Made by a program: the position numbers and the translations under genes. A stretch of DNA of 43,290 bases from a virus. The notes beneath the pieces were generated by a model. The model saw only the letters and a list, made by a program, of their open reading frames with translations, had not been told where the DNA came from and ran no database searches. Below are positions 13,859 through 20,973 of this stretch, piece by piece (position 1 is the stretch's first letter; each line of letters starts with the position of its first letter). The DNA lies in IMG/VR virus record IMGVR_UViG_3300018877_000008, positions 1-43,290 of that record, one strand, 5' to 3'.

Positions 13859-14521
13859 TTAGAAGTTTAGCATTTTGTAGTTAGAAGCGTACTCTGCAAG
13901 CCGGTTTCGCCGCTCTCTCAAACCGAATTGCTTGGAGTCAATAAGCTTTATGTTAAGCTTTTGCAGGTCGTTAAGCAGCCTAAGCTCCTTTTCGTTAAGC
14001 TCGTTACGCTTGCCCCCGTCGAAACTGCCGTACACTAGGCTATTCAAGTACTTAATCTCCTTTTGAAAGACCAACGGATCAGCTCGCTTGGCAAAGTATG
14101 ATTCGTAGTTTTTGGCGATTGTCTCGCACATTTCGCGGTAGTGGTCTCCGGCCTGATTTCGGAACTCAATTAAGTTATCATAAGTCCACTTGATAACCTG
14201 TAGCTCGAACTTTGGAGAAAGCCACATTGCGAACTTAACGAACAAGTAAGGGTGCATCCAGGTACCGCCGCCTTTACCCCGGCTGGATTGGTAGGTTTCT
14301 AAATGTGGGGAATTCCCTACATTTATAATTTCCGCCTCTAGCTCGCGTATGAAGGCTTGCGTATTGTTATTCTCCCAGAACTCCGGCAACCGCTTGTGTA
14401 CGGTGGATACCGAGTTGAAAGCCGTAAGAAGCTCCGTTGCGTTAAAGTATCCGTCCTTCGTTCGCTGAGTGACGGTAGCATTAGACATGAAGGGTCGCTT
14501 CATAAGTTGGTTTGTTTTCAT
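13859..14521 (-). CDS. KilA-N domain DNA-binding protein
   Basis: Residues about 12-125 form a KilA-N domain: KDGYFNATELL at the start, GGGTWMHPYLFVKFAMWLSP in the middle and the helix QVIKWTYDNLIEF after it. KilA-N proteins are DNA-binding proteins of phages and large DNA viruses, often antirepressors or regulators. The C-terminal 90 residues are helical. ATG 14521 is chosen because a well-spaced promoter lies 23 bases upstream. The gene heads the unit with the replication proteins. Confidence 0.88.
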   Translation of the reverse strand: MKTNQLMKRPFMSNATVTQRTKDGYFNATELLTAFNSVSTVHKRLPEFWENNNTQAFIRELEAEIINVGNSPHLETYQSSRGKGGGTWMHPYLFVKFAMWLSPKFELQVIKWTYDNLIEFRNQAGDHYREMCETIAKNYESYFAKRADPLVFQKEIKYLNSLVYGSFDGGKRNELNEKELRLLNDLQKLNIKLIDSKQFGLRERRNRLAEYASNYKMLNF

Positions 14522-14544
14522 ATGCTTTATGTATTTAATATTGG

Positions 14545-14574
14545 TAAATTTAGTAACATTACTACAAAAAGCAA
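14545..14574 (-). promoter_or_regulatory. Promoter of the KilA-N gene with palindromic operator
   Basis: On the minus strand TTG is followed after 19 bases by TAAATTTA (seven of eight matches to TAnnTTTG), ending 23 bases before ATG 14521. Between the boxes lies the inverted repeat TAGTAA-N2-TTACTA (14551-14564), well placed for a repressor that blocks polymerase; it may be bound by the KilA-N protein itself. Confidence 0.55.
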
Positions 14575-14636
14575 ACAACATGAATAAAATAAAAGCGACC
14601 CGGAAGCCGCTTCTATAATATGCTTTGAAATCAAGC

Positions 14637-14816
14637 TTACCTTCCTCTGAGCCTCCAATTATCTAGGAATGCACCAAGGCTTGAATAAGGTATCCACCTA
14701 CCGTTAACACGAACGCTAACGCGGAACCTGTCGATAAGAACAATTAGCATGTAAGCCGCCCCTGTGCGAAGGCCCATAGAGCCGTTTTCGCCAATAAAAA
14801 TCATTTCTTCAACCAT
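14637..14816 (-). CDS. Small protein, unknown (59 aa)
   Basis: A 59-aa basic protein with a central hydrophobic stretch (AAYMLIVLIDRFRVSV). ATG 14816 is chosen as it follows the upstream stop by 2 bases. No family recognised; it may be the last gene of the second early unit. Confidence 0.55.
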   Translation of the reverse strand: MVEEMIFIGENGSMGLRTGAAYMLIVLIDRFRVSVRVNGRWIPYSSLGAFLDNWRLRGR

Positions 14817-14818
14817 AG

Positions 14819-15028
14819 CTATTCTACCAGTTCGTAAGGACGCCAAGGGAAAGGACCGTCCGTTCGCCACGCCGTTATGTTGTGATCCGGTAGGGACCAC
14901 TTACGGCCGAATTTGTTCGGCTGGACTGAGTAATTAGACCATATTTCGATACCGCTAAAGTTTACGAGGTACCAACCGTCTTTGCTTGGTAGAGTGGATG
15001 TAAGCATCCATTTAGGATATTTAGCCAT
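14819..15028 (-). CDS. Small Trp-rich protein, DUF551-like (69 aa)
   Basis: A 69-aa protein with six or seven tryptophans and a pattern (LPSKDGWYLV near residue 13, then a W-x-L strand and ITAWRTDGPFPW at the end) that resembles the short DUF551-type phage proteins, which begin with a LPxxDGxVLV motif. Its function is not known. It is tightly packed between two small genes. Confidence 0.65.
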   Translation of the reverse strand: MAKYPKWMLTSTLPSKDGWYLVNFSGIEIWSNYSVQPNKFGRKWSLPDHNITAWRTDGPFPWRPYELVE

Positions 15029-15030
15029 AA

Positions 15031-15423
15031 TTAGTCGCTTTCTTTTCGGATAAACTGAACTTGATTTAGATACAATTCGACGGAAAAACCGTTGTAGGCT
15101 TCAACCGTATATAATCCGTCGTGAAGTGAATCTACAATTAAGGTTCCGAAGTGGTCTTTAAGCTCTCCGCTGGTAATCAAAACCTTCCATTTGTTTACCG
15201 GCTTACTTTCGGGCTCTACTTCTTGGGCTCTTAAGAAAGCGTACCAAGCAAACAAGGCAAACATACCGAAATAAGCAACAGCCAAATACGGCTTATAGGG
15301 TGCTGGTGGAACAAAATAAGCGATTGCCGCTATACCAAAGACAAGGGCCGAAAAGAACAATGAAACATATAATAACGGAGCAGCACGATACCACATTACC
15401 TTGAGTGCTTCTTTGTGAGTCAT
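15031..15423 (-). CDS. Membrane protein with C-terminal KOW-like domain, paralog of 9545-10027 (130 aa)
   Basis: Two membrane segments (about residues 15-38 and 44-64) precede a soluble domain with VLITSGELKDHFGTLIVDSLHDG, a KOW-like strand pattern. Architecture and N-terminal sequence are shared with the protein at 9545-10027. Its start overlaps the stop of the upstream 43-aa protein as ATGA. Function is unknown. Confidence 0.75.
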   Translation of the reverse strand: MTHKEALKVMWYRAAPLLYVSLFFSALVFGIAAIAYFVPPAPYKPYLAVAYFGMFALFAWYAFLRAQEVEPESKPVNKWKVLITSGELKDHFGTLIVDSLHDGLYTVEAYNGFSVELYLNQVQFIRKESD

Positions 15424-15551
15424 AGTTTTAGAAGGTTTAAAAGCGTGTAAATAAGTTTAAAGGCAATACCGTAGATTGCCACTATTCCGCCACCTAACAG
15501 GCAAGCGAGAGCGGCCGTTGCCAGCCGGTTTTCTTCTTCGTCCTCGTCCAT
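15420..15551 (-). CDS. Small membrane protein (43 aa)
   Basis: A highly acidic start (MDEDEEEN) is followed by one membrane helix, about residues 10-30. Start and stop both overlap neighbouring genes by one to four bases (ATGA type), a strong sign of real coupled translation. The function is unknown. Confidence 0.6.
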   Translation of the reverse strand: MDEDEEENRLATAALACLLGGGIVAIYGIAFKLIYTLLNLLKL

Positions 15552-15802
15552 TATTGAGCGAATAAATCAAGTTGAACAACCGCTTGCCAAGCCCGCTCAG
15601 CGTAAAGCTCGTTTAGCTTCTTCCATATCTTCCCGCGCTTCATGCGAAGGACGAATATTTCCTTTTTTATCGCTTTCCTTTGTTCTGACGCGCTCTCGTC
15701 AAAGTGGCCGTCACCTTTTACTTTGGCTAATTCCAAGTGAAGAGCTAATAGTTGCCTTGCCGTCGTTATCTCCGCTGCCTGTAGTTCCGGTATTTTTTTC
15801 AT
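15551..15802 (-). CDS. Small helical basic protein (83 aa)
   Basis: An 83-aa helical protein, rich in Lys, Glu and Leu, with no recognised domain. The basic central segment (KRGKIWKKL) could bind nucleic acid. It overlaps the KOW-domain gene before it and the 43-aa gene after it. Confidence 0.65.
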   Translation of the reverse strand: MKKIPELQAAEITTARQLLALHLELAKVKGDGHFDESASEQRKAIKKEIFVLRMKRGKIWKKLNELYAERAWQAVVQLDLFAQ

Positions 15803-15966
15803 GATTTGCCGACGAATTTAAGTTGGTATTTAAGTAGCCAATGCCGCTTGTTATTGATGTTCACAAAGTAGCGGTCGCCGTCGATTTGATTAACGATGCC
15901 CACTTTGCCTTTTAGGTCGCCGGTAGTTACTTCTACCTTATCCCAAGCCTTGAGTTCGCTATTCAT
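15799..15966 (-). CDS. Small KOW-domain protein (55 aa)
   Basis: Residues 8-45 form a KOW motif: WDKVEVTTGDLKGKVGIVNQ followed by a second beta hairpin. KOW domains bind RNA or RNA polymerase partners, as in NusG and ribosomal protein L24. A free-standing 55-aa KOW protein in an early operon could modulate transcription, but this is inference. The reading frame is joined to both neighbours by short overlaps. Confidence 0.7.
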   Translation of the reverse strand: MNSELKAWDKVEVTTGDLKGKVGIVNQIDGDRYFVNINNKRHWLLKYQLKFVGKS

Positions 15967-16642
15967 CTTTGTAAGGAGTAAAAGCCCATTTTGCTAGCCG
16001 TTCTCCTATGGTCTCAGCCGAAAAGCTCTCAATTGAGATCATAGTATGAGGGTTGGGCCAATAACCGTGTAGACAATACATTTTTGTGACCACGAAGTAA
16101 ATAAGGATAAAAAACCGGCCGTTAACCGTCAGACAGGCGGAGGGACCTTGGTGCTTGCCGTGTGATGGGTTGGCAGCAATTTCCGACCAAACCGAGACCT
16201 CCACCTTTTGGCTTGCTATCGTTAGCGCCTCGTTTATGAACATGTTTTGGGCAATGAGTGCTTTTGGGGTTAGCTTGCCTTCTTGCTCAAAAAAGCCTAA
16301 CGTTTTATTTTCAAGCTCTTGTTTAGCTTTACTCGTAAGCCTCGTTGGATCGTTTGCCTTGTCGCAATGGTCTGCCGGAACGCTTTTGCTTTCCTTTTCT
16401 GGCTCGTTTTTTGATCGCGCTAAAACCATAAAATTCAGCCACTCGACCTTGAACTCGTATTGCTCCTCGGTCATTATATTAACCAAGGAGACGATTTCGG
16501 CGCGCTCGTCCTCCTGAATAAGCGGGTTAGCGGCTAAGCGAAGGATGTTGGCCTTTTGCTCAACCGAGAGTTTTTGACCTTTCATTATCTCTTTTACGGA
16601 CTGCTTGACGGCTTCCGATTTTTCGTTAGGTTTTGGGTTCAT
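15959..16642 (-). CDS. Unknown protein (227 aa)
   Basis: A 227-aa protein: helical N-terminal half, charged linker near residues 80-110, and a more globular C-terminal half with HGKHQGPSACLTVNG and several aromatic residues. No recognised family and no catalytic motif. Part of the second early unit. Confidence 0.65.
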   Translation of the reverse strand: MNPKPNEKSEAVKQSVKEIMKGQKLSVEQKANILRLAANPLIQEDERAEIVSLVNIMTEEQYEFKVEWLNFMVLARSKNEPEKESKSVPADHCDKANDPTRLTSKAKQELENKTLGFFEQEGKLTPKALIAQNMFINEALTIASQKVEVSVWSEIAANPSHGKHQGPSACLTVNGRFFILIYFVVTKMYCLHGYWPNPHTMISIESFSAETIGERLAKWAFTPYKDE

Positions 16643-16880
16643 TGGATGGATTGTTTGAGATGAATTTGAGTTGCTTTACCCTTTCTATTTGCTCCCTAAG
16701 CCAAACCTTGCCCGGTCGAAAGGGACCGTTTACCGTCCGGTCCCTCTTTTCGTAGATGTGCTTAAAAATCCAGCTAATTTTCAGGCGCGGTTTCTGATCC
16801 TTCCAACTGGTGTTGTAAATCCTATACTTATAGCATCGCTTTAGCTGCGCGCGGTATGCCTTTTCTTTTCGGTCTTTCAT
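16626..16880 (-). CDS. Small basic protein, unknown (84 aa)
   Basis: A strongly basic protein of 84 aa (many Lys and Arg), so nucleic-acid binding is possible. ATG 16880 is chosen because it follows the upstream stop at 16885 by 4 bases and starts with MKDRKEKAY. It overlaps the next gene by 17 bases. No domain recognised. Confidence 0.6.
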   Translation of the reverse strand: MKDRKEKAYRAQLKRCYKYRIYNTSWKDQKPRLKISWIFKHIYEKRDRTVNGPFRPGKVWLREQIERVKQLKFISNNPSNEPKT

Positions 16881-16884
16881 AAGG

Positions 16885-17157
16885 TTAAATCGGCAGAATG
16901 CCGCACTCAAGCGCAGCGTAAAAAGCATCTTCAACCGTTGTGTAGTGGAAAACCATCTGCTTACCCCACTTGTGAGCGTAAGCCCGGAAGCCTAAGAAAG
17001 CGTCCTTTTCAATGCCGCCAATCCGGTACCCTTCTTTGAGTACGTAGGCATGAGTCCAGCGCAAACCGCCGCCTGGCTTCTCGCTTACCTCTGGCTTTTC
17101 CAGTAGCTCTAAGTCGTACTTTTGCCAGCCGTTCGTATATGCCTTATTTAGTAACAT
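16885..17157 (-). CDS. Unknown protein (90 aa)
   Basis: A 90-aa globular protein with alternating beta and helix pattern, rich in aromatic residues and glycine (GWQKYDL, GGGLRWTHAYV, FLGFRAYAHKWG). No family recognised. It follows the pentapeptide-repeat gene by 29 bases. Confidence 0.65.
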   Translation of the reverse strand: MLLNKAYTNGWQKYDLELLEKPEVSEKPGGGLRWTHAYVLKEGYRIGGIEKDAFLGFRAYAHKWGKQMVFHYTTVEDAFYAALECGILPI

Positions 17158-17186
17158 GGTTTATTGAGTTTTTAAGGTTAAGACAC

Positions 17187-18068
17187 TTAGGCAACCGGAG
17201 GGGTTGCAACTTCTACAATTTCCGCTCGTTCACATCTAATTTTTCCGTTCGTATCGTAGGGCACTACAACGCCAGAGAGCCATTCCCAGCGAATTAAGAT
17301 TTTCCATATTTTGCCGGAGTAATGACAGCTAACCCAACTATAAGGGGCTACATTGATACCGCAGCCGCAATCGTTAAACCTGTTCCAATTTACGTTTTCG
17401 CTTATTACGGCCCCTTCTTTAATATCCCAGTTCAAGTTCGGGTTGAACTCATCTCCAAAAGTCTTATAAGCGATCATGCCCTCGGAAGTAAACTCAAAGT
17501 TTTCTTTGAGATAGTCGATAGCGTTAGGCATGCTTCGCGCTCCGCTAAAGTCGCACTCTGAAATTAAGGCGCTAACAAGCGTTGTTCCGCAAAGATCGGC
17601 GCCCCGAAAGTCGCAACAAAGAAGGGCCGATTTAGTGAAGTGTGAACCGTCTAAAATGGCATCCGTAAAGGATACGCCCTCAAGCGATGCTAGCGTAAAT
17701 GTTGCCTTGGTTAAAGCCGAACCAATAAAAGAGCATGCGGCCAATTGAGCTGAACGAAAACTTACATTAGCTAAGTGGCAGTTATTAAAACGAGTGCCTG
17801 AAATGTCTGAACGGCGAAAGTTGCTGCCAGCCAGATTTGATTTGTAGAAATCCACATCTTGAATATAGGCCCCGCTAAAGTCGCACCTAATAAAAGAAAC
17901 ATGATTCATGCTTAAGCCCTCCAAGCTAACACCTTTGAGGTCTAGGCCCTCAAATTCGGCCCGCTTGCCCCGTCTTTTATCGACCAACCAGGCGTTGTGT
18001 TGGCGTATGGTTTCCTCAATGTCGATTGGAAACTTTCTGCGCTTTGATTTCTTGAATGCGTGTGCCAT
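17187..18068 (-). CDS. Pentapeptide-repeat protein (293 aa)
   Basis: Residues about 40-185 contain around 25 pentapeptides of the A(D/N)LxX type, for example SNLAGSNFRRSDISGTRFNN, which fold into a right-handed beta helix. The C-terminal 100 residues are a separate domain with CGCGINVAPYSWV and two tryptophans. Some pentapeptide proteins mimic DNA and protect gyrase (Qnr, MfpA). In a phage this could affect host gyrase or defence enzymes, but the family is too broad to decide. Confidence 0.85.
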   Translation of the reverse strand: MAHAFKKSKRRKFPIDIEETIRQHNAWLVDKRRGKRAEFEGLDLKGVSLEGLSMNHVSFIRCDFSGAYIQDVDFYKSNLAGSNFRRSDISGTRFNNCHLANVSFRSAQLAACSFIGSALTKATFTLASLEGVSFTDAILDGSHFTKSALLCCDFRGADLCGTTLVSALISECDFSGARSMPNAIDYLKENFEFTSEGMIAYKTFGDEFNPNLNWDIKEGAVISENVNWNRFNDCGCGINVAPYSWVSCHYSGKIWKILIRWEWLSGVVVPYDTNGKIRCERAEIVEVATPPVA

Positions 18069-18103
18069 ATTGAGTTGTTTTTCTTCTTGAGTGCTGAATA
18101 TGC

Positions 18104-18132
18104 CCGGCTGTTTCGGCCGGGTTTATTTTTTT
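18104..18132 (+). terminator. GC-rich hairpin followed by T tract (plus-strand orientation)
   Basis: CCCGGC-N7-GCCGGG is followed on the plus strand by TTTATTTTTTT. This has the form of an intrinsic terminator for plus-strand transcription, yet the genes on both sides are on the minus strand. It could stop antisense transcription, or form a leader hairpin before the pentapeptide gene. Confidence 0.4.
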
Positions 18133-18138
18133 GTCCGT

Positions 18139-18564
18139 TTAAGAAACTTCCCGGAAAGGCCGGCTTAATGATTCGCAGGTCGCATTTGTGCTTAACTCAA
18201 CCATTTTATTTGCGTGGTACACTATCCAGTTATAGTAATGCACCTCGTCCGTATACTTGTTTTTAGCCTCCACGTAATCGCTGTAAGCAGCCTCGTAAGT
18301 CCTAACCTTCTCCGCCAAGCTTTCAATAAAGCTTGGCGGGTCGTATAACTCTTTTTTAATAGACTCTTTAACCTCTTCGGTAATGTGAAATGTTTTATCT
18401 TCCTCGTCGTAGCATCTTTTATATATAGTGTTTTCAAAGTAATTCATACTTTGCCACCATTTAGGAGATATTGGCCGATTGCCTTTAAACCACTCCGGAA
18501 CCGGTCCGGCTGTCGCGGCGTGAATGTCCCATTTTGTTACGGGTTGAGAATTTAGATCAAACAT
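18139..18564 (-). CDS. Unknown protein (141 aa)
   Basis: A 141-aa protein, acidic and aromatic, helical in its second half. No domain or motif recognised. It is preceded by a 33-base AT-rich gap and followed by the GC hairpin. Confidence 0.65.
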   Translation of the reverse strand: MFDLNSQPVTKWDIHAATAGPVPEWFKGNRPISPKWWQSMNYFENTIYKRCYDEEDKTFHITEEVKESIKKELYDPPSFIESLAEKVRTYEAAYSDYVEAKNKYTDEVHYYNWIVYHANKMVELSTNATCESLSRPFREVS

Positions 18565-18597
18565 TGTTATAATAGATTTAAGGGTGAAAGCTTGATT

Positions 18598-18834
18598 CTA
18601 TCGGTACAGGTAAAACAGGTAGTCCTCAGCCGTTACCTGGTAGGAGCTGGCAAAATAGTCAGCACATAGGAGCGTAGCCTTGGCAAAAGCGCCCTCCTGT
18701 ACCGGTATACTTGGCTCGCTGTACTCAATTCGAGGGGTAGCTCGGTCGATTTTTACCGATACTCCGGGCCGGTTTTGCTTGAATTGTTGAGCGCCGGCTA
18801 GGATTTCAGCGCGTTTTGTTTGGGTTGGATTCAT
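18598..18834 (-). CDS. Unknown small protein (78 aa)
   Basis: A 78-aa protein with a basic N-terminal half and an aromatic C-terminal half ending in DYLFYLYR. No family recognised. Part of the second early unit. Confidence 0.6.
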   Translation of the reverse strand: MNPTQTKRAEILAGAQQFKQNRPGVSVKIDRATPRIEYSEPSIPVQEGAFAKATLLCADYFASSYQVTAEDYLFYLYR

Positions 18835-18870
18835 GGGCTGAGGGCTAAGAGGCTAAAGGGTGAGGTTTAA

Positions 18871-19344
18871 CTAAGCGCGCTTAATAAGCCATTCTAGCGC
18901 CTTCTCCGCGTGCTGGAAAGCCTCTATCGTAAGCCGATTGTAAGCACCGCTTGCGCCTTTAAGGAACGCAGCGGTTTTTTGCGCGGAGAACTTCGCGAAT
19001 ACATCCCCAGGCATTACCACGGCCTCGGACGTAATGCCCGCTTTCTCCGCCTCTACCATTACAAAAGTTTTCAGCCAGTCCTCGTTTTTCTGAAAACCGC
19101 CTTGCATGCCGCCCAAATCGGCTAGCCAGCGCTTGGCTTTGTGTTGCTTGGCGAACTTAATTACGTCCAGCAGCACGGCCTGGAAGTTACCGGGAGTGCC
19201 GGCAGCGCCTTCCCAGTAGTCGCAGATAAGATTTAGTGAGGCGTCGTACCATATTGAGGCATACACTCTACCAGCAGCGTTTTTGAACTCAGCCAGTAGT
19301 ACGGCATTAGAAAGATGACGGGGGGCTTTTAATAGGGTTTCCAT
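18871..19344 (-). CDS. Unknown protein, possible STAS/SpoIIAA-like fold (157 aa)
   Basis: A 157-aa protein. The order of strands and helices, with a central AKRWLADLGGMQG and a later helix starting PGDVFAKFSAQ, resembles SpoIIAA/STAS-like proteins common in Bacteroidota, in which a W-x-x-D-x(R/G) turn follows the second strand. The resemblance is by pattern only and the role is unknown. A-rich leader AAGAAAAACA precedes the ATG. Confidence 0.65.
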   Translation of the reverse strand: METLLKAPRHLSNAVLLAEFKNAAGRVYASIWYDASLNLICDYWEGAAGTPGNFQAVLLDVIKFAKQHKAKRWLADLGGMQGGFQKNEDWLKTFVMVEAEKAGITSEAVVMPGDVFAKFSAQKTAAFLKGASGAYNRLTIEAFQHAEKALEWLIKRA

Positions 19345-19395
19345 TGTTTTTCTTGAGTGAAATAGTGAGAATTAAAGGGAAGAAATAATGAGTGA

Positions 19396-19581
19396 TTAGC
19401 GAGGGTTTAGCGCGAGCCCAAATGCGCCGGTCCGGGTGCGTCTAACGTCGTACTCGTAATGGGGTCGGGCGAGCTTCCAGCTTTCACCCCGAAAGAAATG
19501 TTCCAGCGGTAGCGAGTCGGAAAGGACCGAGCAGAGCCGAAACGGGGGTAAAAATGGGCTTGATAACGGGCGTTTTCGCAT
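19396..19581 (-). CDS. Possible small basic protein (61 aa)
   Basis: A 61-aa basic frame ending in RRTRTGAFGLALNPR. An alternative overlapping frame (19407-19655) exists and neither has family support, so the call is weak. The stretch 19345-19667 contains nothing else that I can support. Confidence 0.35.
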   Translation of the reverse strand: MRKRPLSSPFLPPFRLCSVLSDSLPLEHFFRGESWKLARPHYEYDVRRTRTGAFGLALNPR

Positions 19582-19667
19582 CTTAAGAGGGGTTTGTTAG
19601 CCAGCAAGAAAGCCGGGCTAGTGTTGAATTTTGCAGGGGTAGAAAAAGGGCGCATCGGGTAGAGTGT

Positions 19668-19883
19668 TTAGCGGTAGGTTTCGTAATCTTCGGTAGACCA
19701 GGCTACGACCTCGCCGTTTTGGTCCACTATGCCGGCAACGTACAAGTCCAGGTGTTCGAGGTAGACGTTATCCTCCTTGAGCCGGGCGGTGAAGTCGTTG
19801 TCGCGGCACATCTCGACAATCTCTTTGTAGCTGCCTTGCTGTGGATAAAGGCTGTAGCGGTCATTTATGATTGTGTACTGCAT
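19668..19883 (-). CDS. Small acidic protein, paralog of the 11446-11625 protein (71 aa)
   Basis: A 71-aa acidic protein with strand-helix-strand pattern: MQYTIINDRYSLYP, a helix with EIVEMCRDNDF, then acidic strands. It follows the same order of features as the protein at 11446-11625. Function is unknown. Confidence 0.65.
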   Translation of the reverse strand: MQYTIINDRYSLYPQQGSYKEIVEMCRDNDFTARLKEDNVYLEHLDLYVAGIVDQNGEVVAWSTEDYETYR

Positions 19884-19894
19884 GTTGGGTTGCT

Positions 19895-20176
19895 CTATTT
19901 GTTCTGAACAGGGTAGTTGGCAATTAAACCTATAACAAAGACGCTAAATCCAGTCTCAGCCTTTGCCAAATCCTCTATCTTCCGGATAGTAGCGCCATTG
20001 GGTATTGTTGCAGCGTCTCGGATCGCCATTGCAACCGCTAAAGTCACCTTGCAGCCATCCATTTTTACTAAGCGATCCACAAAGGCGGACCATGAATTGC
20101 GGTCAATATCCAACATAGGCCGGCGGCTTTGGCCTTCCTTGATTATCCGCTCTACCTGGGCTTTAAAGTCTTGCAT
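19895..20176 (-). CDS. First gene of the second early unit, unknown (93 aa)
   Basis: A 93-aa helical protein with no recognised domain. It is the first gene behind the repeated promoter/operator at 20205-20235; the leader is about 20 nt and A-rich (ACGAAAAACAACTCAAG). Being first under the probable repressor control marks it as an early protein. Confidence 0.7.
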   Translation of the reverse strand: MQDFKAQVERIIKEGQSRRPMLDIDRNSWSAFVDRLVKMDGCKVTLAVAMAIRDAATIPNGATIRKIEDLAKAETGFSVFVIGLIANYPVQNK

Positions 20177-20204
20177 CTTGAGTTGTTTTTCGTTGTTGAT
20201 GAAT

Positions 20205-20235
20205 CAAAGGTAGTGTTGCTTTTGGCAACATGCAA
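20205..20235 (-). promoter_or_regulatory. Early promoter 2 with inverted-repeat operator
   Basis: On the minus strand TTGC is followed after 19 bases by TACCTTTG, a perfect -7 element. TGTTGC-N5-GCAACA (20214-20230) fills the space between the boxes. The whole 37-bp segment around it (20201-20237) is repeated with one mismatch at 22978-23014. A repressor bound to the palindrome would block polymerase. Confidence 0.75.
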
Positions 20236-20281
20236 GACGTATAAAAATATATCCTTACATGTACCTTACATTAAGGGCGCA

Positions 20282-20470
20282 TTAGTCTGGTTTACTGGTC
20301 TTTTTTGATTCCTCGACCTGCAACCGCAAAATGACGTGCTGCGGAATGGGCCTTATTCCCTTCTCGAAACGATAAATAGTAACGCGGTCCTTGAGACCCA
20401 AAAAACGGGCGAACTGCAAATGGCTCATTTTGAGGGCTTCACGCTTTGCTTTAAGCTCTTGTGCTGTCAT
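20282..20470 (-). CDS. Cro/C1-type XRE helix-turn-helix protein (62 aa)
   Basis: A 62-aa protein that is one XRE helix-turn-helix: LKAKREALKMSHLQFARFLG, then RVTIYRFEKGIRPIP. The size fits Cro-like repressors, and the gene ends 47 bases before the second operator. It is the best candidate to bind the repeated TGTTGC-N5-GCAACA sites. Its start overlaps the membrane-anchored XRE gene by 20 bases. Confidence 0.85.
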   Translation of the reverse strand: MTAQELKAKREALKMSHLQFARFLGLKDRVTIYRFEKGIRPIPQHVILRLQVEESKKTSKPD

Positions 20471-20969
20471 TTTTATGTTTTAAAATAAAGGCGGCAGCCT
20501 CAGCGTTTACGGGCGAATAGCCGTTTTCCATAGATGAAATATGCGAGGCGCTATACCCCAGCTTGTCACCTAGCTCTTTCTGAGTTAGACCTAAGCGGCG
20601 GCGGGTTAAAAGTAGCTCCTCCGATTCGTGGTTAAAATAGTATCCCGCCTTAAACGGGTAGGTCGCGGACTGCGGCTCGGTTGGTTCCTTGATGGGTTGC
20701 CCGTTTTTACTCATAACGTAAGCAAACAAAGAATCATACTGACTAATCAAACCTTCCACTTTCGCTTTCAAGGCCGCCGTTGATGCGTCGGTATACTCTT
20801 CCGCGTCCTCCTTGATAATACTGAGTAATGCAATTGTAAACCACAGTAAGAAAGAAAGGAAAGCGTGCCAAGCGTCGAGTCTACCACAGACGGGCATCAT
20901 AATCATTGAACCAACAAGTACCATTACCTTCCAGGTATATGACTTAAAAAAAGCGTTTATTGATTTCAT
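20451..20969 (-). CDS. Membrane-anchored XRE helix-turn-helix protein (172 aa)
   Basis: Two transmembrane segments (about residues 12-28 and 33-52), a linker, and a C-terminal XRE domain (LLTRRRLGLTQKELGDKLGY, then SASHISSMENG) make up a DNA-binding protein held at the membrane. ATG 20969 is used, since an upstream start would add 16 residues over the neighbouring gene. It may sense a membrane event or be released by cleavage; its place beside the Cro-like gene suggests a role in the phage switch. Confidence 0.8.
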   Translation of the reverse strand: MKSINAFFKSYTWKVMVLVGSMIMMPVCGRLDAWHAFLSFLLWFTIALLSIIKEDAEEYTDASTAALKAKVEGLISQYDSLFAYVMSKNGQPIKEPTEPQSATYPFKAGYYFNHESEELLLTRRRLGLTQKELGDKLGYSASHISSMENGYSPVNAEAAAFILKHKNDSTRA

Positions 20970-20973
20970 GTTT

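Noticed and set aside
18104-18132. Terminator of the minus-strand early unit
   Set aside because: The T tract follows the hairpin only on the plus strand, so it does not fit minus-strand termination.
19407-19655. Alternative 82-aa frame
   Set aside because: Composition looks like an off-frame translation; the other frame (19396-19581) seemed slightly better, and neither is firm.
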